The notes: generated by a model from the sequence alone, not told the origin. 27,519 nucleotides of DNA from Fluviibacter sp964498255 (GCA_964498255.1 CAZCGW010000026.1:1-27519); one strand, 5' to 3'. Positions 1-7,504 are shown, counted from the stretch's first letter. Translations and numbers: made by a program.

Positions 1-17
1 GGATTTGATTAGCTTCG

Positions 18-23
18 TATAAT
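18..23 (+). promoter_or_regulatory. Probable -10 box of the TauE/SafE gene
   Basis: A perfect TATAAT lies 29 bases before the ATG at 52. With a 17-base spacer its -35 box would fall at or just before the window edge, so only half the promoter can be seen. The ribosome binding site is weak (CAGG at about 39-42). Confidence 0.4.
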
Positions 24-51
24 AACGGCTTATCACCCAGGCATTAACCCC

Positions 52-813
52 ATGACGCTCGATCTGGCCGGACAGGCCATCCTTTTTGGCACGGCCGTTG
101 TCGCCAATTTCTTTTCAGCCTTGTCGGGCGGCGGCGTGGGTTTGATCCAGTTTCCGATCCTGATTTTTCTTGGCCTGAGCTTCGGCACAGCACTCGCCAC
201 CCACAAAGTCGCCAGCGTTTTCCTTGGCGTAGGTGCCATATTGCGCCACATGAAAGAAAGCCACCTGGAACGGCGTGCTTGCCTGATCATTCTTAGCGCA
301 GGCATTCCGGGGGTAATCCTTGGTGCGTCACTGATTCTTAAAGCCCCTGAAAAAGAGGCATTAATGACCCTAGGTGTATTAACGATCAGCCTAGGGGTTT
401 ATTCCATATTCAAACCGAAACTCGGCATCGAATACACACCGAAGAACTGGCATGGCCCAGGTCTTTGGCAGGGAGGAGCCGGACTCTTTATTGTCGGATT
501 CCTGAACGGCTCAATCACCTCTGGCAGCGGCCTATTTCTAACAATCTGGCTAATCCGCCACTTCGGCATGGATTACAAGCGTGCCATTGCCTATACATTG
601 GTGCTATGCGGCCTTGTTTGGAATGGCACAGGCGCCTTTGTGTTGGGATTGGCCGGTGACATTGCCTGGGACTGGTTACCCGCCCTGATTGTCGGTTCAA
701 TCATTGGCGGCTATGTAGGCAGCCATTTGGCCATTAGCCAGGGTAACAAACTTGTAAAACGGGCGTTTGAAGCAACCACCATACTGATTGGCCTGAAGCT
801 ACTCTTCGTTTGA
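52..813 (+). CDS. TauE/SafE family sulfite/anion exporter-like membrane protein
   Basis: This 253-residue, very hydrophobic protein has about eight predicted membrane segments, the usual size for the family. The two family half-repeats are visible: a glycine-rich LSGGGVGLIQFP segment near residues 25-36, followed by a THKVASV segment, and the matching SGSGLFLTIW segment near residues 154-163. Family members export sulfite, sulfoacetate or other organosulfur anions across the inner membrane, but the substrate cannot be read from sequence. The gene stands alone and converges on the CapA gene, with 22 bases between stop codons and no clear hairpin there. ATG at 52 gives a membrane segment almost at once, as expected. 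Confidence 0.85.
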   Translation: MTLDLAGQAILFGTAVVANFFSALSGGGVGLIQFPILIFLGLSFGTALATHKVASVFLGVGAILRHMKESHLERRACLIILSAGIPGVILGASLILKAPEKEALMTLGVLTISLGVYSIFKPKLGIEYTPKNWHGPGLWQGGAGLFIVGFLNGSITSGSGLFLTIWLIRHFGMDYKRAIAYTLVLCGLVWNGTGAFVLGLAGDIAWDWLPALIVGSIIGGYVGSHLAISQGNKLVKRAFEATTILIGLKLLFV

Positions 814-835
814 AAGGACGCTTAGGGGGAGCATC

Positions 836-1756
836 TCATCTCGCCGATTGTGATCTTCTTGGGATGCCAATCCTATCCAGCTTGGCAATAAATACCTCAG
901 ACTTGATTGGCTTGTTATCTTCCAAAGTAAGCCTAACAATCCAGCCCGTATTTGAATCTTCATCATCAAAACCATTGAATACGAAGTTACCCAAGCTGTA
1001 GAAAATCGGTTTACCTTTGTAGGTTTCGGCATTCTGAGTGACGTGCGGATGTCCGCCGATAACGGCATCGGCACCGCTATCAATCATCAGGTGCGCGAGT
1101 TTTACCTGTCGCGTTGAAGCAATTTTCTCGTGCTCAATTCCCCAGTGAGGAAAGACGATCACATAGTCTGCTTGGTACTTCTCTCTTGCTTGTTTGATGT
1201 CATACACTACATAGTCATCTTCACTCCATGCAATTCCTGAACGATCGTTTAGTGCTTCAAAGCTTCTGGGGAAGAATTCGTTATAACCAAGAATGGCGAC
1301 CCGCTTGCCATTAACATCAAATAACGCTGGTTGATGCGCAGCATTAATATTACGACCTGCGCCAAAGTAACGTAAGCCCGCGCTATCAAGCAGGTCTAAC
1401 ATTTGGTCGAATGCCTTGGTGCCGTAATCAAAGCTATGGTTGTTTGCTAAAGAAACACCACTGAAATGCTTTTTGAGCACAGGGATTACTCTAGGGTTTG
1501 CCATGAATGTGAAAGGCTTATCTTCTTTCTTCCCTGAAGTGCCAACAGCGCATTCAAGATTGCCTATTGTAATATCGGCTGAATCAAGTATTGAGGCAAA
1601 GGACTTGAACGGGTCTTTTCCTTGCTTTATGTATCTACCCGGCGTTTCAGCGAGCATCATATCGCCGACAAACACCATACTAATCGGGTTGCTTTGAGCA
1701 AAAGCAGACTGCGCTAACCATAGCAGTAATACTAGAAATGGTTTTTTCATCATCAT
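836..1756 (-). CDS. CapA/PgsA-type metallophosphoesterase, exported
   Basis: The calcineurin-like CapA fold is shown by its metal-site motifs in order: VGDMML near the mature N-terminus, GNLEC, ANNHSFDYG, FPHWGIEHE, GGHPHV and YSLGNFVF. CapA homologues are linked to poly-gamma-glutamate or other capsule assembly, but most proteobacterial members are uncharacterised phosphoesterases. A signal peptide (KKPFLVLLLWLAQSAFA) puts it in the periplasm. Three in-frame ATGs are adjacent (1756, 1753, 1750). I chose 1756 because it overlaps the preceding gene's stop as ATGA, implying translational coupling; 1750 is equally plausible, and the more upstream ATG at 1774 lies inside the previous gene. No capsule gene is nearby. 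Confidence 0.8.
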   Translation of the reverse strand: MMMKKPFLVLLLWLAQSAFAQSNPISMVFVGDMMLAETPGRYIKQGKDPFKSFASILDSADITIGNLECAVGTSGKKEDKPFTFMANPRVIPVLKKHFSGVSLANNHSFDYGTKAFDQMLDLLDSAGLRYFGAGRNINAAHQPALFDVNGKRVAILGYNEFFPRSFEALNDRSGIAWSEDDYVVYDIKQAREKYQADYVIVFPHWGIEHEKIASTRQVKLAHLMIDSGADAVIGGHPHVTQNAETYKGKPIFYSLGNFVFNGFDDEDSNTGWIVRLTLEDNKPIKSEVFIAKLDRIGIPRRSQSAR

Positions 1757-2127
1757 TCGCACTTTAGTTGGCATTGATACGACAATTCGATTTCTAGCCG
1801 TGGTGAATAAACCGTGTTTTCTCCCAAACGACTTTCACAGTTTTTGCCGACTAGCGTTTCGGTGCTTTGATGTATGAGCACATAACGATCTTTGGAATCA
1901 AAATAGGTGTAAGTCTTCAATTTGTAGGGATCTTTTAGCAGCTGACCCGCGAAGCGGAAACCATTATCGAAGTCGATCTTGGTGACCTCATATGGGCTGT
2001 TCGATGGCTTGATCAGAATTATGTGAGGCTCTGATCGGACAACAACGCTACATTCGATTTCTTCAGCTGCTACTACGATTGAGGTTAGAGCAAAGATGGC
2101 GGGAAATAAGTAGCGAGCTAAACTCAT
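1753..2127 (-). CDS. Hypothetical exported cysteine-containing protein
   Basis: This is a 124-residue protein I do not recognise. The start at 2127 has a ribosome binding site (GGAAAG, four bases before ATG) and begins a signal peptide (SLARYLFPAIFALTSIVVAA). An upstream in-frame ATG at 2199 would add 24 residues before that signal and cross the hairpin at 2169-2192, so I rejected it. The mature part is beta-rich in appearance and has four cysteines (IECSV, KNCES, and two in SYQCQLKCE at the C-terminus), which could form disulfides in the periplasm. Its stop overlaps the CapA start, so the two are probably co-expressed. Confidence 0.6.
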   Translation of the reverse strand: MSLARYLFPAIFALTSIVVAAEEIECSVVVRSEPHIILIKPSNSPYEVTKIDFDNGFRFAGQLLKDPYKLKTYTYFDSKDRYVLIHQSTETLVGKNCESRLGENTVYSPRLEIELSYQCQLKCE

Positions 2128-2168
2128 AAAACTTTCCAACGAATGTTTAGACAATCCAGGAAGACAAA

Positions 2169-2192
2169 GGGCATGGACCGATATCCATGCCC
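2169..2192 (-). terminator. Hairpin terminator after the EF-hand gene
   Basis: Perfect 9-base arms GGGCATGGA (2169-2177) and TCCATGCCC (2184-2192) enclose a 6-base loop, and one more A-T pair extends the stem. Read on the minus strand, the hairpin is followed by TTTGTCTT. It sits 30 bases past the stop of the EF-hand gene and before the start of the next minus-strand gene, so it probably separates two transcription units. Confidence 0.55.
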
Positions 2193-2221
2193 TCGCCATC
2201 TTGAATCACTGATATGTGATT

Positions 2222-2482
2222 TTATCTTTCTGCAGCTGCTTTAACTTGCTCCAACGTGACATACCCGAGCTTCCTGCTATCGATTTTGTCAAAATTTGCC
2301 GCAACCTTAGGCATGCCTGCTTGTGCTTCTGCAAGCGTCAATTTGCCATCATGGTTTTTATCGGCTGCAGCAAACTTCTGATCGATCATACGGTCTTTGA
2401 ATGACTCCTGCGCATTCAAAACCCCTGAAACCAAAAGCGCCGCCGTGACTGCAGCAAGGCGTTCAATGAGTTGATAGTTCAT
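2222..2482 (-). CDS. Small exported EF-hand domain protein
   Basis: This 86-residue protein has a signal peptide and one canonical calcium-binding EF-hand loop, DKNHDGKLTLAE, with ligands at loop positions 1, 3, 5 and 12. A second, degenerate loop (DSRKLGYVTLEQ) lacks the acidic residues at positions 3 and 5. Paired helix-loop-helix units of this kind are common in small periplasmic Ca2+-binding proteins of proteobacteria; the role is unknown. I chose ATG 2482 over the in-frame ATG at 2515 because AAGGAAAA lies just upstream of it and the signal peptide starts there. The gene is followed by the hairpin at 2169-2192. Confidence 0.7.
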   Translation of the reverse strand: MNYQLIERLAAVTAALLVSGVLNAQESFKDRMIDQKFAAADKNHDGKLTLAEAQAGMPKVAANFDKIDSRKLGYVTLEQVKAAAER

Positions 2483-2649
2483 GCGTATTTTCCTTAAAAC
2501 AAGCGCCGCAAGCAATAAATTTGCATGGGGCAGTAAAACGATACATCAAATGTCTAAATCGTTCTTCGCTTTAACACGTTAGATGTTTGAACGACCTTTA
2601 ACAGTGAACTTCTTATGCAAGCCCGGATTCCACTTGATCTCCCGCGTTT

Positions 2650-3003
2650 TCATTGGCGAAGGATCACTAACGAGTAGGCAACGCTATAGGCAGTTTCCGC
2701 CAGAGTTTTAATGTCTAGTACGCCTTTTAAAAACTCCAAGTGATAGCTAATGCCATTGTGCACAAGAATTGTAGAACTAGATGGGGAAAGCTTCACCGCA
2801 GCGCTAAAGACCTTTTGTGCTTCTTCATAATTACGTTCGCGCAGGTAAACTAGACCCTGATTAACTAACTGGTTTGACGGAGTCGATGTCTGTCTTGTCG
2901 TTAAGTCTGATGGAGCACGCTTAGTACCACCATCAACAGTGGCACAACCTGTTATAAACAGAGCTAAAATCAAAACAGTTAACAGTGTAAGTTTGCGCTT
3001 CAT
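2650..3003 (-). CDS. TPR-like lipoprotein, possibly truncated at its C-terminus
   Basis: The 117-residue product has a lipoprotein signal with lipobox FITGC (Cys20), so it should be lipidated and membrane-anchored. Residues about 48-76 (NQGLVYLRERNYEEAQKVFS, then an AVKLSP end) form a recognisable tetratricopeptide unit, and a second helix pair follows. The C-terminus runs AYSVAYSLVILRQ and stops where a TPR would normally continue into a DP-type turn. Shifting frame at that point gives a SDPSP continuation open to a stop at 2579, so a frameshift or early stop is possible. The AAGG before ATG is very close to the start codon. Function is unknown. Confidence 0.6.
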   Translation of the reverse strand: MKRKLTLLTVLILALFITGCATVDGGTKRAPSDLTTRQTSTPSNQLVNQGLVYLRERNYEEAQKVFSAAVKLSPSSSTILVHNGISYHLEFLKGVLDIKTLAETAYSVAYSLVILRQ

Positions 3004-3102
3004 CCTTGTGACTTTAGCAGTACGAGTTGAATCGATTTGTAAGTTTTTGTAAATACGCTACATCGTCTTGAATGTAACGTAGTGATTTTTTAGGGGTGCT
3101 TT

Positions 3103-3486
3103 ATGAATCTGGAAAAAGTCGTTTTTGGTTTTTTTATTGTCCTGGCTGCAACGCTGAACTTCGGTTTCTTTATCGGTGATATTGCACGCCCCGAGCTGCA
3201 CCACATATACGAATTATTTGCCGCGATCGTTGTCAACCTGATTGCCACAACCTTGAAATTTGGTGACCGCACCCAGATCGGCGCTATTCATCTCGCCACA
3301 AGTCTGGTAGCTGACCTACAACTCATCGCCGCCGCAGTGACCTGGGGCTTTGCGGTTCATGTAATGGGCTTGGGCATGACCCCGGAAATCACCGCCAGTG
3401 TGGTATCTCTGTCCGGTGGCGCCCTCTTCGCTAATGTGGTCTCGGTCATTCTGCTAATTGCAGAAACCCTGATGATGCGTCGCTAA
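3103..3486 (+). CDS. DUF6394-like small integral membrane protein
   Basis: This is a 127-residue protein with about four hydrophobic segments (residues 5-28, 35-52, 65-90 and 100-123). The sequence resembles the DUF6394 family, found next to ion-channel genes; this is from memory and could not be searched. A good ribosome binding site (AGGGGTG, about 3092-3098) precedes the ATG. The gene ends 23 bases before the K+ channel gene on the same strand, which suggests one transcript and possibly an accessory membrane subunit; no function is established. It is divergent from the TPR lipoprotein gene, with a 99-base shared upstream region. Confidence 0.75.
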   Translation: MNLEKVVFGFFIVLAATLNFGFFIGDIARPELHHIYELFAAIVVNLIATTLKFGDRTQIGAIHLATSLVADLQLIAAAVTWGFAVHVMGLGMTPEITASVVSLSGGALFANVVSVILLIAETLMMRR

Positions 3487-3509
3487 CGTCCTCGGACAAA
3501 ACAACACTC

Positions 3510-5216
3510 ATGAGCGTCATTAACGACAGCGTTCTCTTTCTAGTGTTGCGCCGCATGCGGGCACCACTGATCGTCATGATCCTGATCTATGCGATCTCGA
3601 TCTTCGGTCTGGTGCTTATTCCCGGCGTTACTGCAGACGGACGACCATCGCCGCCGATGTCGTTCTTTGATGCCTTCTACTTCATCAGCTACACGGCTAG
3701 CACCATCGGTTTTGGCGAAATACCCAATGCATTCTCTTATGGCCAGCGCTTCTGGGTCACTGTATGCATATACCTTACCGTCATCGGTTGGACTTATTCC
3801 ATCCTGAGTATCCTCAACCTTCTTAAAGAAGAAGGCCTTCAGCGGGCACTGGCCAACAATCGCTTCCGTCGCAAGATCAACAACCTGTCCGAACCCTTCT
3901 GCATCATCTGTGGCGTTGGCGAAACCGGTGCGTTGATCTGTAAGACCCTCGATCAGGTGCAAATGCGTTTTGTCGTCATCGACACTCGTTCCGAACCCCT
4001 GGCTGAGCTCGAACTAGGCGACTATGTCGCAGACGTGCCAGCGCTACATGCCGATGCGCAGCTACCGGCTACCCTGTTAATGGCCGGATTACGTCACAAC
4101 AACTGCAAAGCCGTTCTAGCTGTTACCAACAATGACGAAGCGAACTTGGCAATCGCCATGAACGTTCGACTGCTCAACCCAGGCATTCCTGTCATTGCCC
4201 GCGCCGAACATGCGGCAACAGCTTCTAACATGGAATCTTTTGGCACTAATTTTATTGTCGATCCTTACACCCTATACGCGCGACGACTGGCTCTGGCTAT
4301 GCGTAGCCCACCGAGCTATCGGTTGGTTGAATGGCTGACCCGTGTTCCCGGCACCCCACAACCTGAACTGCACAAACCACCGACGGGCAAATGGATCATT
4401 TGTGGCTATGGCCATTTCGGCCGCGCCATTGTGCAACGTCTGGATAGCATGGGCCTGCATGACAACGTACGAATCATCGATCCGCGCCCAACCAGCCCTG
4501 ATGACCACATCAGCATCGTCAGTGCAGGCACCGAGGCCAACCCGCTGATTGATGCCGGCATCAAAGACGCCGTCGGTCTGGTAGCGGCGTCAGATAATGA
4601 CATCAACAATCTTTCGATTGCGATAACGGCTCGAGAACTTAACCCTGATCTCTTCATCGTCATGCGTCAGAGCAGCTCAGGTAATTCACAGCTATTCGAA
4701 GCTTTCGACGCCGATCTGACCATGATTACAACCCAGACAGCGGCGCATGCCTGCCTGAGTTATCTGACAACGCCCATGCTGTCGCGATTTATCCGCGAAG
4801 TTGAAAAGCAACCAGCTGAATGGGCAGCCGAACTCCTAGACGCACTTTCCCCTGTCTGTTCTGGTCTTGTCCCCTTTGTCTGGACAACACGTATCAATCG
4901 CATAAAAACACCCGCACTAAATAGCGCGCTACTACACGCAGAACGAACCATTCCCTTATCAGTAATGATGACCTCGAACCGGAACCGGGATATTGGGCTC
5001 AAATTGGTCCCGCTCATGCTGGAACGTGCAGGCCAACTGATCTTGCGCCCAACTGCAGATATGCCCATTCATACCGGCGACAAAATTATCTGGGCAGGCA
5101 CTCGAGACGCCTGGAATGAACAGAAACTGACTGGCAGCTATGTCAATGCGTTGGAGTATGTCATCACGGGCCACTCAGTTACAGGCAGCTGGTTGGGTAA
5201 GTACCTGAACACATGA
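3510..5216 (+). CDS. Two-TM potassium channel with two NAD-binding (RCK/TrkA-N-like) modules
   Basis: This 568-residue protein starts with a two-helix channel: TM1 about residues 16-38, pore helix and selectivity filter TIGFGE (65-70), TM2 about 82-104. The filter matches the K+ signature TVGYGD except that the last position is Glu. Two Rossmann domains follow. The first begins at about residue 131 with the dinucleotide loop GVGETG and ends its second strand in an acidic residue (VVIDTR). The second begins at about 293 with ICGYGHFG and has a similar VRIIDPR. A TrkA-C-like segment ends the protein. RCK-type modules gate K+ channels in response to nucleotides or ions. The gene overlaps the following lipoprotein gene by 4 bases (ATGA), so the two are translationally coupled. 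Confidence 0.85.
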   Translation: MSVINDSVLFLVLRRMRAPLIVMILIYAISIFGLVLIPGVTADGRPSPPMSFFDAFYFISYTASTIGFGEIPNAFSYGQRFWVTVCIYLTVIGWTYSILSILNLLKEEGLQRALANNRFRRKINNLSEPFCIICGVGETGALICKTLDQVQMRFVVIDTRSEPLAELELGDYVADVPALHADAQLPATLLMAGLRHNNCKAVLAVTNNDEANLAIAMNVRLLNPGIPVIARAEHAATASNMESFGTNFIVDPYTLYARRLALAMRSPPSYRLVEWLTRVPGTPQPELHKPPTGKWIICGYGHFGRAIVQRLDSMGLHDNVRIIDPRPTSPDDHISIVSAGTEANPLIDAGIKDAVGLVAASDNDINNLSIAITARELNPDLFIVMRQSSSGNSQLFEAFDADLTMITTQTAAHACLSYLTTPMLSRFIREVEKQPAEWAAELLDALSPVCSGLVPFVWTTRINRIKTPALNSALLHAERTIPLSVMMTSNRNRDIGLKLVPLMLERAGQLILRPTADMPIHTGDKIIWAGTRDAWNEQKLTGSYVNALEYVITGHSVTGSWLGKYLNT

Positions 5217-5758
5217 AAAATCTGCACATCCTTGGTTTTACCCTTCTGCTCCTGAGTGGCTGTGCTTCCTATAGCGGTGCCGGCCTAAAACCTGGCGTTG
5301 CTAACGTAGCCGACGTTGAAGCCACCATGGGCCAACCAGCGATGGTGTGGACGTACCCGCAAGGTCAGGTTCAGCAGCTCTCATACCCACGCGGCCCTGC
5401 AGGCTGGGTCAGCTTTATGGTCTATTTTGATGACCAGGGCAAAATGATCCGTAAGGAACAAGTACTGGATCTGAAGCATTTCACAGAAATCAAAGTCGGC
5501 GATACACAAGAGCAGGTGTTACGCATCATCGGCCCCTATCGGGACACCTATCGCTTCCCGCAAAAGAATTCGCTGGATTGGAACTGGGGCTGGTGCGATT
5601 CAAGCTTACTGCGCATGGCGTTTACGGTGAGCTTTGACCAAGACACACTCCTCGTAAAAACCACCGAGATCTGGCCGGACCCCTTCTACCAAAGAGGTGG
5701 CATGTACTCCACGTACTGCGAACCCTGGACAGGAGATGGGTCATTTGAGAACCCCTAA
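5213..5758 (+). CDS. BamE/SmpA-like outer-membrane lipoprotein
   Basis: The 181-residue product has a lipoprotein signal with lipobox LLSGC (Cys17). Two copies of a BamE/SmpA-like pattern can be seen: LKPGVANVADVEATMGQP (about 25-42), then VGDTQEQVLRIIGPYRDTYR (about 96-115), each followed by a hydrophobic or aromatic strand region. BamE-fold lipoproteins usually act as small scaffolds in the outer membrane. This one is longer than BamE (about 110 residues) and is not in a bam context, so a different partner is likely. It starts inside the stop of the K+ channel gene, which ties it to that operon. Confidence 0.7.
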   Translation: MKNLHILGFTLLLLSGCASYSGAGLKPGVANVADVEATMGQPAMVWTYPQGQVQQLSYPRGPAGWVSFMVYFDDQGKMIRKEQVLDLKHFTEIKVGDTQEQVLRIIGPYRDTYRFPQKNSLDWNWGWCDSSLLRMAFTVSFDQDTLLVKTTEIWPDPFYQRGGMYSTYCEPWTGDGSFENP

Positions 5759-5792
5759 CAGAAATTATTGCCAAAGGCTCTAAGCCGACAAT

Positions 5793-6038
5793 ATGAGTAC
5801 AATGAACATATCTCTCCCGGACATCCTGAAGTCATTTGTAGACGAACAGGTCAATCAACGCGGCTATGGCACAAGCAGTGAGTATGTGCGTGAACTCATT
5901 CGCAAAGACCAGGATGTTCAAAAACTACGCAACCTCTTGTTGGCTGGCGGAGCTTCTGCACCAACAAAGGCCGTAACGCCTGCTTACTTTGATGGCTTGC
6001 GCGAGCGCGTGAATAAAACCAAACGCACCGGTAGTTGA
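5793..6038 (+). CDS. ParD-type antitoxin, orphan
   Basis: The 81-residue protein opens with the ParD ribbon-helix-helix pattern MNISLPDILKSFVDEQV, then the conserved GYGTSSEYVRELIRKD segment (about 24-39), and ends in a basic tail that in ParD proteins wraps the toxin. ParD binds DNA and neutralises the ParE gyrase-poisoning toxin. No ParE follows: the next 160 bases carry a piece of an unrelated antitoxin. ATG at 5793 gives the usual short lead-in (MSTMN) seen in the family, but no strong ribosome binding site is present. It is either a solitary antitoxin or the survivor of a broken module. Confidence 0.8.
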   Translation: MSTMNISLPDILKSFVDEQVNQRGYGTSSEYVRELIRKDQDVQKLRNLLLAGGASAPTKAVTPAYFDGLRERVNKTKRTGS

Positions 6039-6040
6039 AC

Positions 6041-6202
6041 GTGCCTATAAAACCAATCGTCCCGCGCGAAAAAGCCATACCCCTTGAGCCTCTTGTTCCC
6101 GACAAGGCTACAGCCGTGGCCATGCGCGAAGCCCGCAAGGACAAGCTCAAGCGTTTTGACGATGTGGATACGTTGATGGCTGATCTACGAGCGAAAGATT
6201 GA
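6041..6202 (+). pseudogene. RelB/DinJ antitoxin C-terminal fragment
   Basis: An open stretch starting at GTG 6041 encodes 53 residues with REKAIPLEPLVPDKATAVAM followed by KRFDDVDTLMADLRAKD. This matches the C-terminal, toxin-binding half of RelB/DinJ antitoxins, including the typical xFDSVxxLMADL ending. The N-terminal ribbon-helix-helix DNA-binding half is missing: an in-frame stop lies at 6032-6034, and the preceding bases belong to the ParD gene. No RelE-type toxin follows. I read it as a remnant joined behind ParD; expression as a short peptide from GTG is possible but there is no clear ribosome binding site. Confidence 0.55.
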
Positions 6203-6228
6203 GCGCACCAGGCCTGCCACATCAAACA

Positions 6229-6381
6229 CTAAAGGTCATCCTCAATTTTCACGTAAGTTACATTGAACTCTTTGCACGATTCCTTGCAGCGACTCATGAT
6301 CACCAGATTGTGCGCCCAGGCAATTTCTCCAACCAGTGGTTGGAGTCTTTCATCGGCATGAGATAGATAAATCAATTGATC
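6229..6381 (-). pseudogene. YhcG/DUF1016 PDDEXK nuclease fragment
   Basis: On the minus strand this open stretch reads ...ADERLQPLVGEIAWAHNLVI, then MSRCKESCKEF, and stops at 6229-6231. The pattern LQPLVGxIxWAHNLxI-xRCK-x-EF is the core of the DUF1016 N-terminal domain of YhcG-type nucleases, normally followed by a (G)W-K-N-VLIHQIE segment that is absent here. The catalytic C-terminal nuclease domain is also missing, so only about 35 residues of a roughly 350-residue protein remain. There is no start codon. It overlaps, on the other strand, the fragment at 6336-6536. Confidence 0.5.
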
Positions 6382-6536
6382 ATTTGCAGAAGACGAAGGA
6401 CGCCCTCCTGGGTACGGATCGAAACCTACGCCTTGCTAACGACAAAGCTCAGGAAGTGACGATCAAGAAACTAACGCGAGGTAACCCTACGATGGCGGCT
6501 AAGTTCGCAGAGCAAGGTCAAGCAAAGGGGGATTAA
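6336..6536 (+). pseudogene. Unassigned C-terminal fragment with coiled-coil character
   Basis: A GTG-started frame of 66 residues contains EIDKSIDHLQKTKDALLGTD and RNLRLANDKAQEVTIKKLTR, then GNPTMAAKF. The regular heptad-like spacing suggests a helical coiled coil, and the ending looks like the tail of a larger protein. I have a vague memory of this ending in accessory-region proteins but cannot name the family. It lacks a credible start and ribosome binding site, and its first residues overlap the DUF1016 remnant in antisense, so I treat it as a fragment. Its stop overlaps the stop of the convergent AbiEii gene by three bases. Confidence 0.35.
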
Positions 6537-7504
6537 AGCAGCCTTACGTACTGCGCTATACGCGCAAGAATATCGCTGAATGATGGTTGTGCGCCGTAGT
6601 ACAGGCTGGCGGTTTCATGATACTTGCTTGCATACAAAGACCGAGTGGCGGGGTCCTTAAGTAAAAACGCATCGTTATCAGCAATAACTAACGTATCACC
6701 CGCTCTAAATCTTTGCACCTTACGGGTTTCATAGCCAGCAGTGCCTATAAACGCCTGTACCTCCGGATGCTCAAGCAGGCAGTAAAGATCGTAATAATGA
6801 CGAAGAAAGTTTTTGGGAAACACCTTTGATGTAGCGCTTTGCTGCTGACGAAATTTTGTCGATACCGTTTGCAGCTTTTCTACGAACGTATAGGCCGGGT
6901 TATAACATAAGACGTTGGGTGCACGAGTATCTAAAAACGCCACCTGACTTTTAAGTGCTCTTTCTGTTGCCCAAGATGAAATAAGACACGGCATGTTGGG
7001 TGCCGTGTCATCAAAGCCTACTTCAAGCAATATGCCGGCCTTGATACCTGGAAGGCTGTTTGTTTTAACGGGGTAACTCAAACGAATGCCAGCACTGCGA
7101 AATTTTGAATCATCGAACTCGTGATCGCGCTCTACAGATTCAACACCGTCAATAGCGCGAACCTTAATTTCATTGGCAATCCAGTCAAAAAACAGCCGTC
7201 TACTTTCAATGTGCGCAGGTTTGTCGTGGTTCTTGCCAGTTCTAACTTCAAGTGCTGCAGGTGGCTCTATCCTCAAATCGATGTCTTCTGAAAAGCGCTG
7301 GATAATGCCGAAACCTTTTGAGAGCGAGGTCCCGCCTTTCAGTTGGAATTGCCAGCCTTGCTGTTGCAACCCCCACAAAACATGCATCAGCCAATAGTCT
7401 TTTTCAACCAGATAAGGCGAAACACCTTCCTCGACACCGACTTGTTGCAACAAATCGATAAAGTTAGGGTGCTGATGCAAAAATCTTGGCGCTGACTTAG
7501 GCAT
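6533..7504 (-). CDS. AbiEii/AbiGii-type nucleotidyltransferase toxin
   Basis: This 323-residue protein carries the family motifs in order. Residues 57-61 GGTSL plus 72-76 SEDID form the nucleotidyltransferase metal site (motif I). A second acidic strand follows around residues 157-165 (GILLEVGFDD). The conserved lysine sits in FVEKLQ (K210), and the C-terminal RHYYDLYCLL motif is at about 235-244. AbiEii toxins transfer nucleotides, in studied relatives to tRNA acceptor ends, and cause growth arrest that limits phage. All motifs are intact. The gene overlaps the upstream AbiEi-type gene by 8 bases, the usual arrangement for this module. Confidence 0.88.
   Translation of the reverse strand: MPKSAPRFLHQHPNFIDLLQQVGVEEGVSPYLVEKDYWLMHVLWGLQQQGWQFQLKGGTSLSKGFGIIQRFSEDIDLRIEPPAALEVRTGKNHDKPAHIESRRLFFDWIANEIKVRAIDGVESVERDHEFDDSKFRSAGIRLSYPVKTNSLPGIKAGILLEVGFDDTAPNMPCLISSWATERALKSQVAFLDTRAPNVLCYNPAYTFVEKLQTVSTKFRQQQSATSKVFPKNFLRHYYDLYCLLEHPEVQAFIGTAGYETRKVQRFRAGDTLVIADNDAFLLKDPATRSLYASKYHETASLYYGAQPSFSDILARIAQYVRLL

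Noticed and set aside
3540..3962. Minus-strand frame of 140 codons
   Set aside because: It lies opposite the pore and first Rossmann domain of the K+ channel gene and has no recognisable features.
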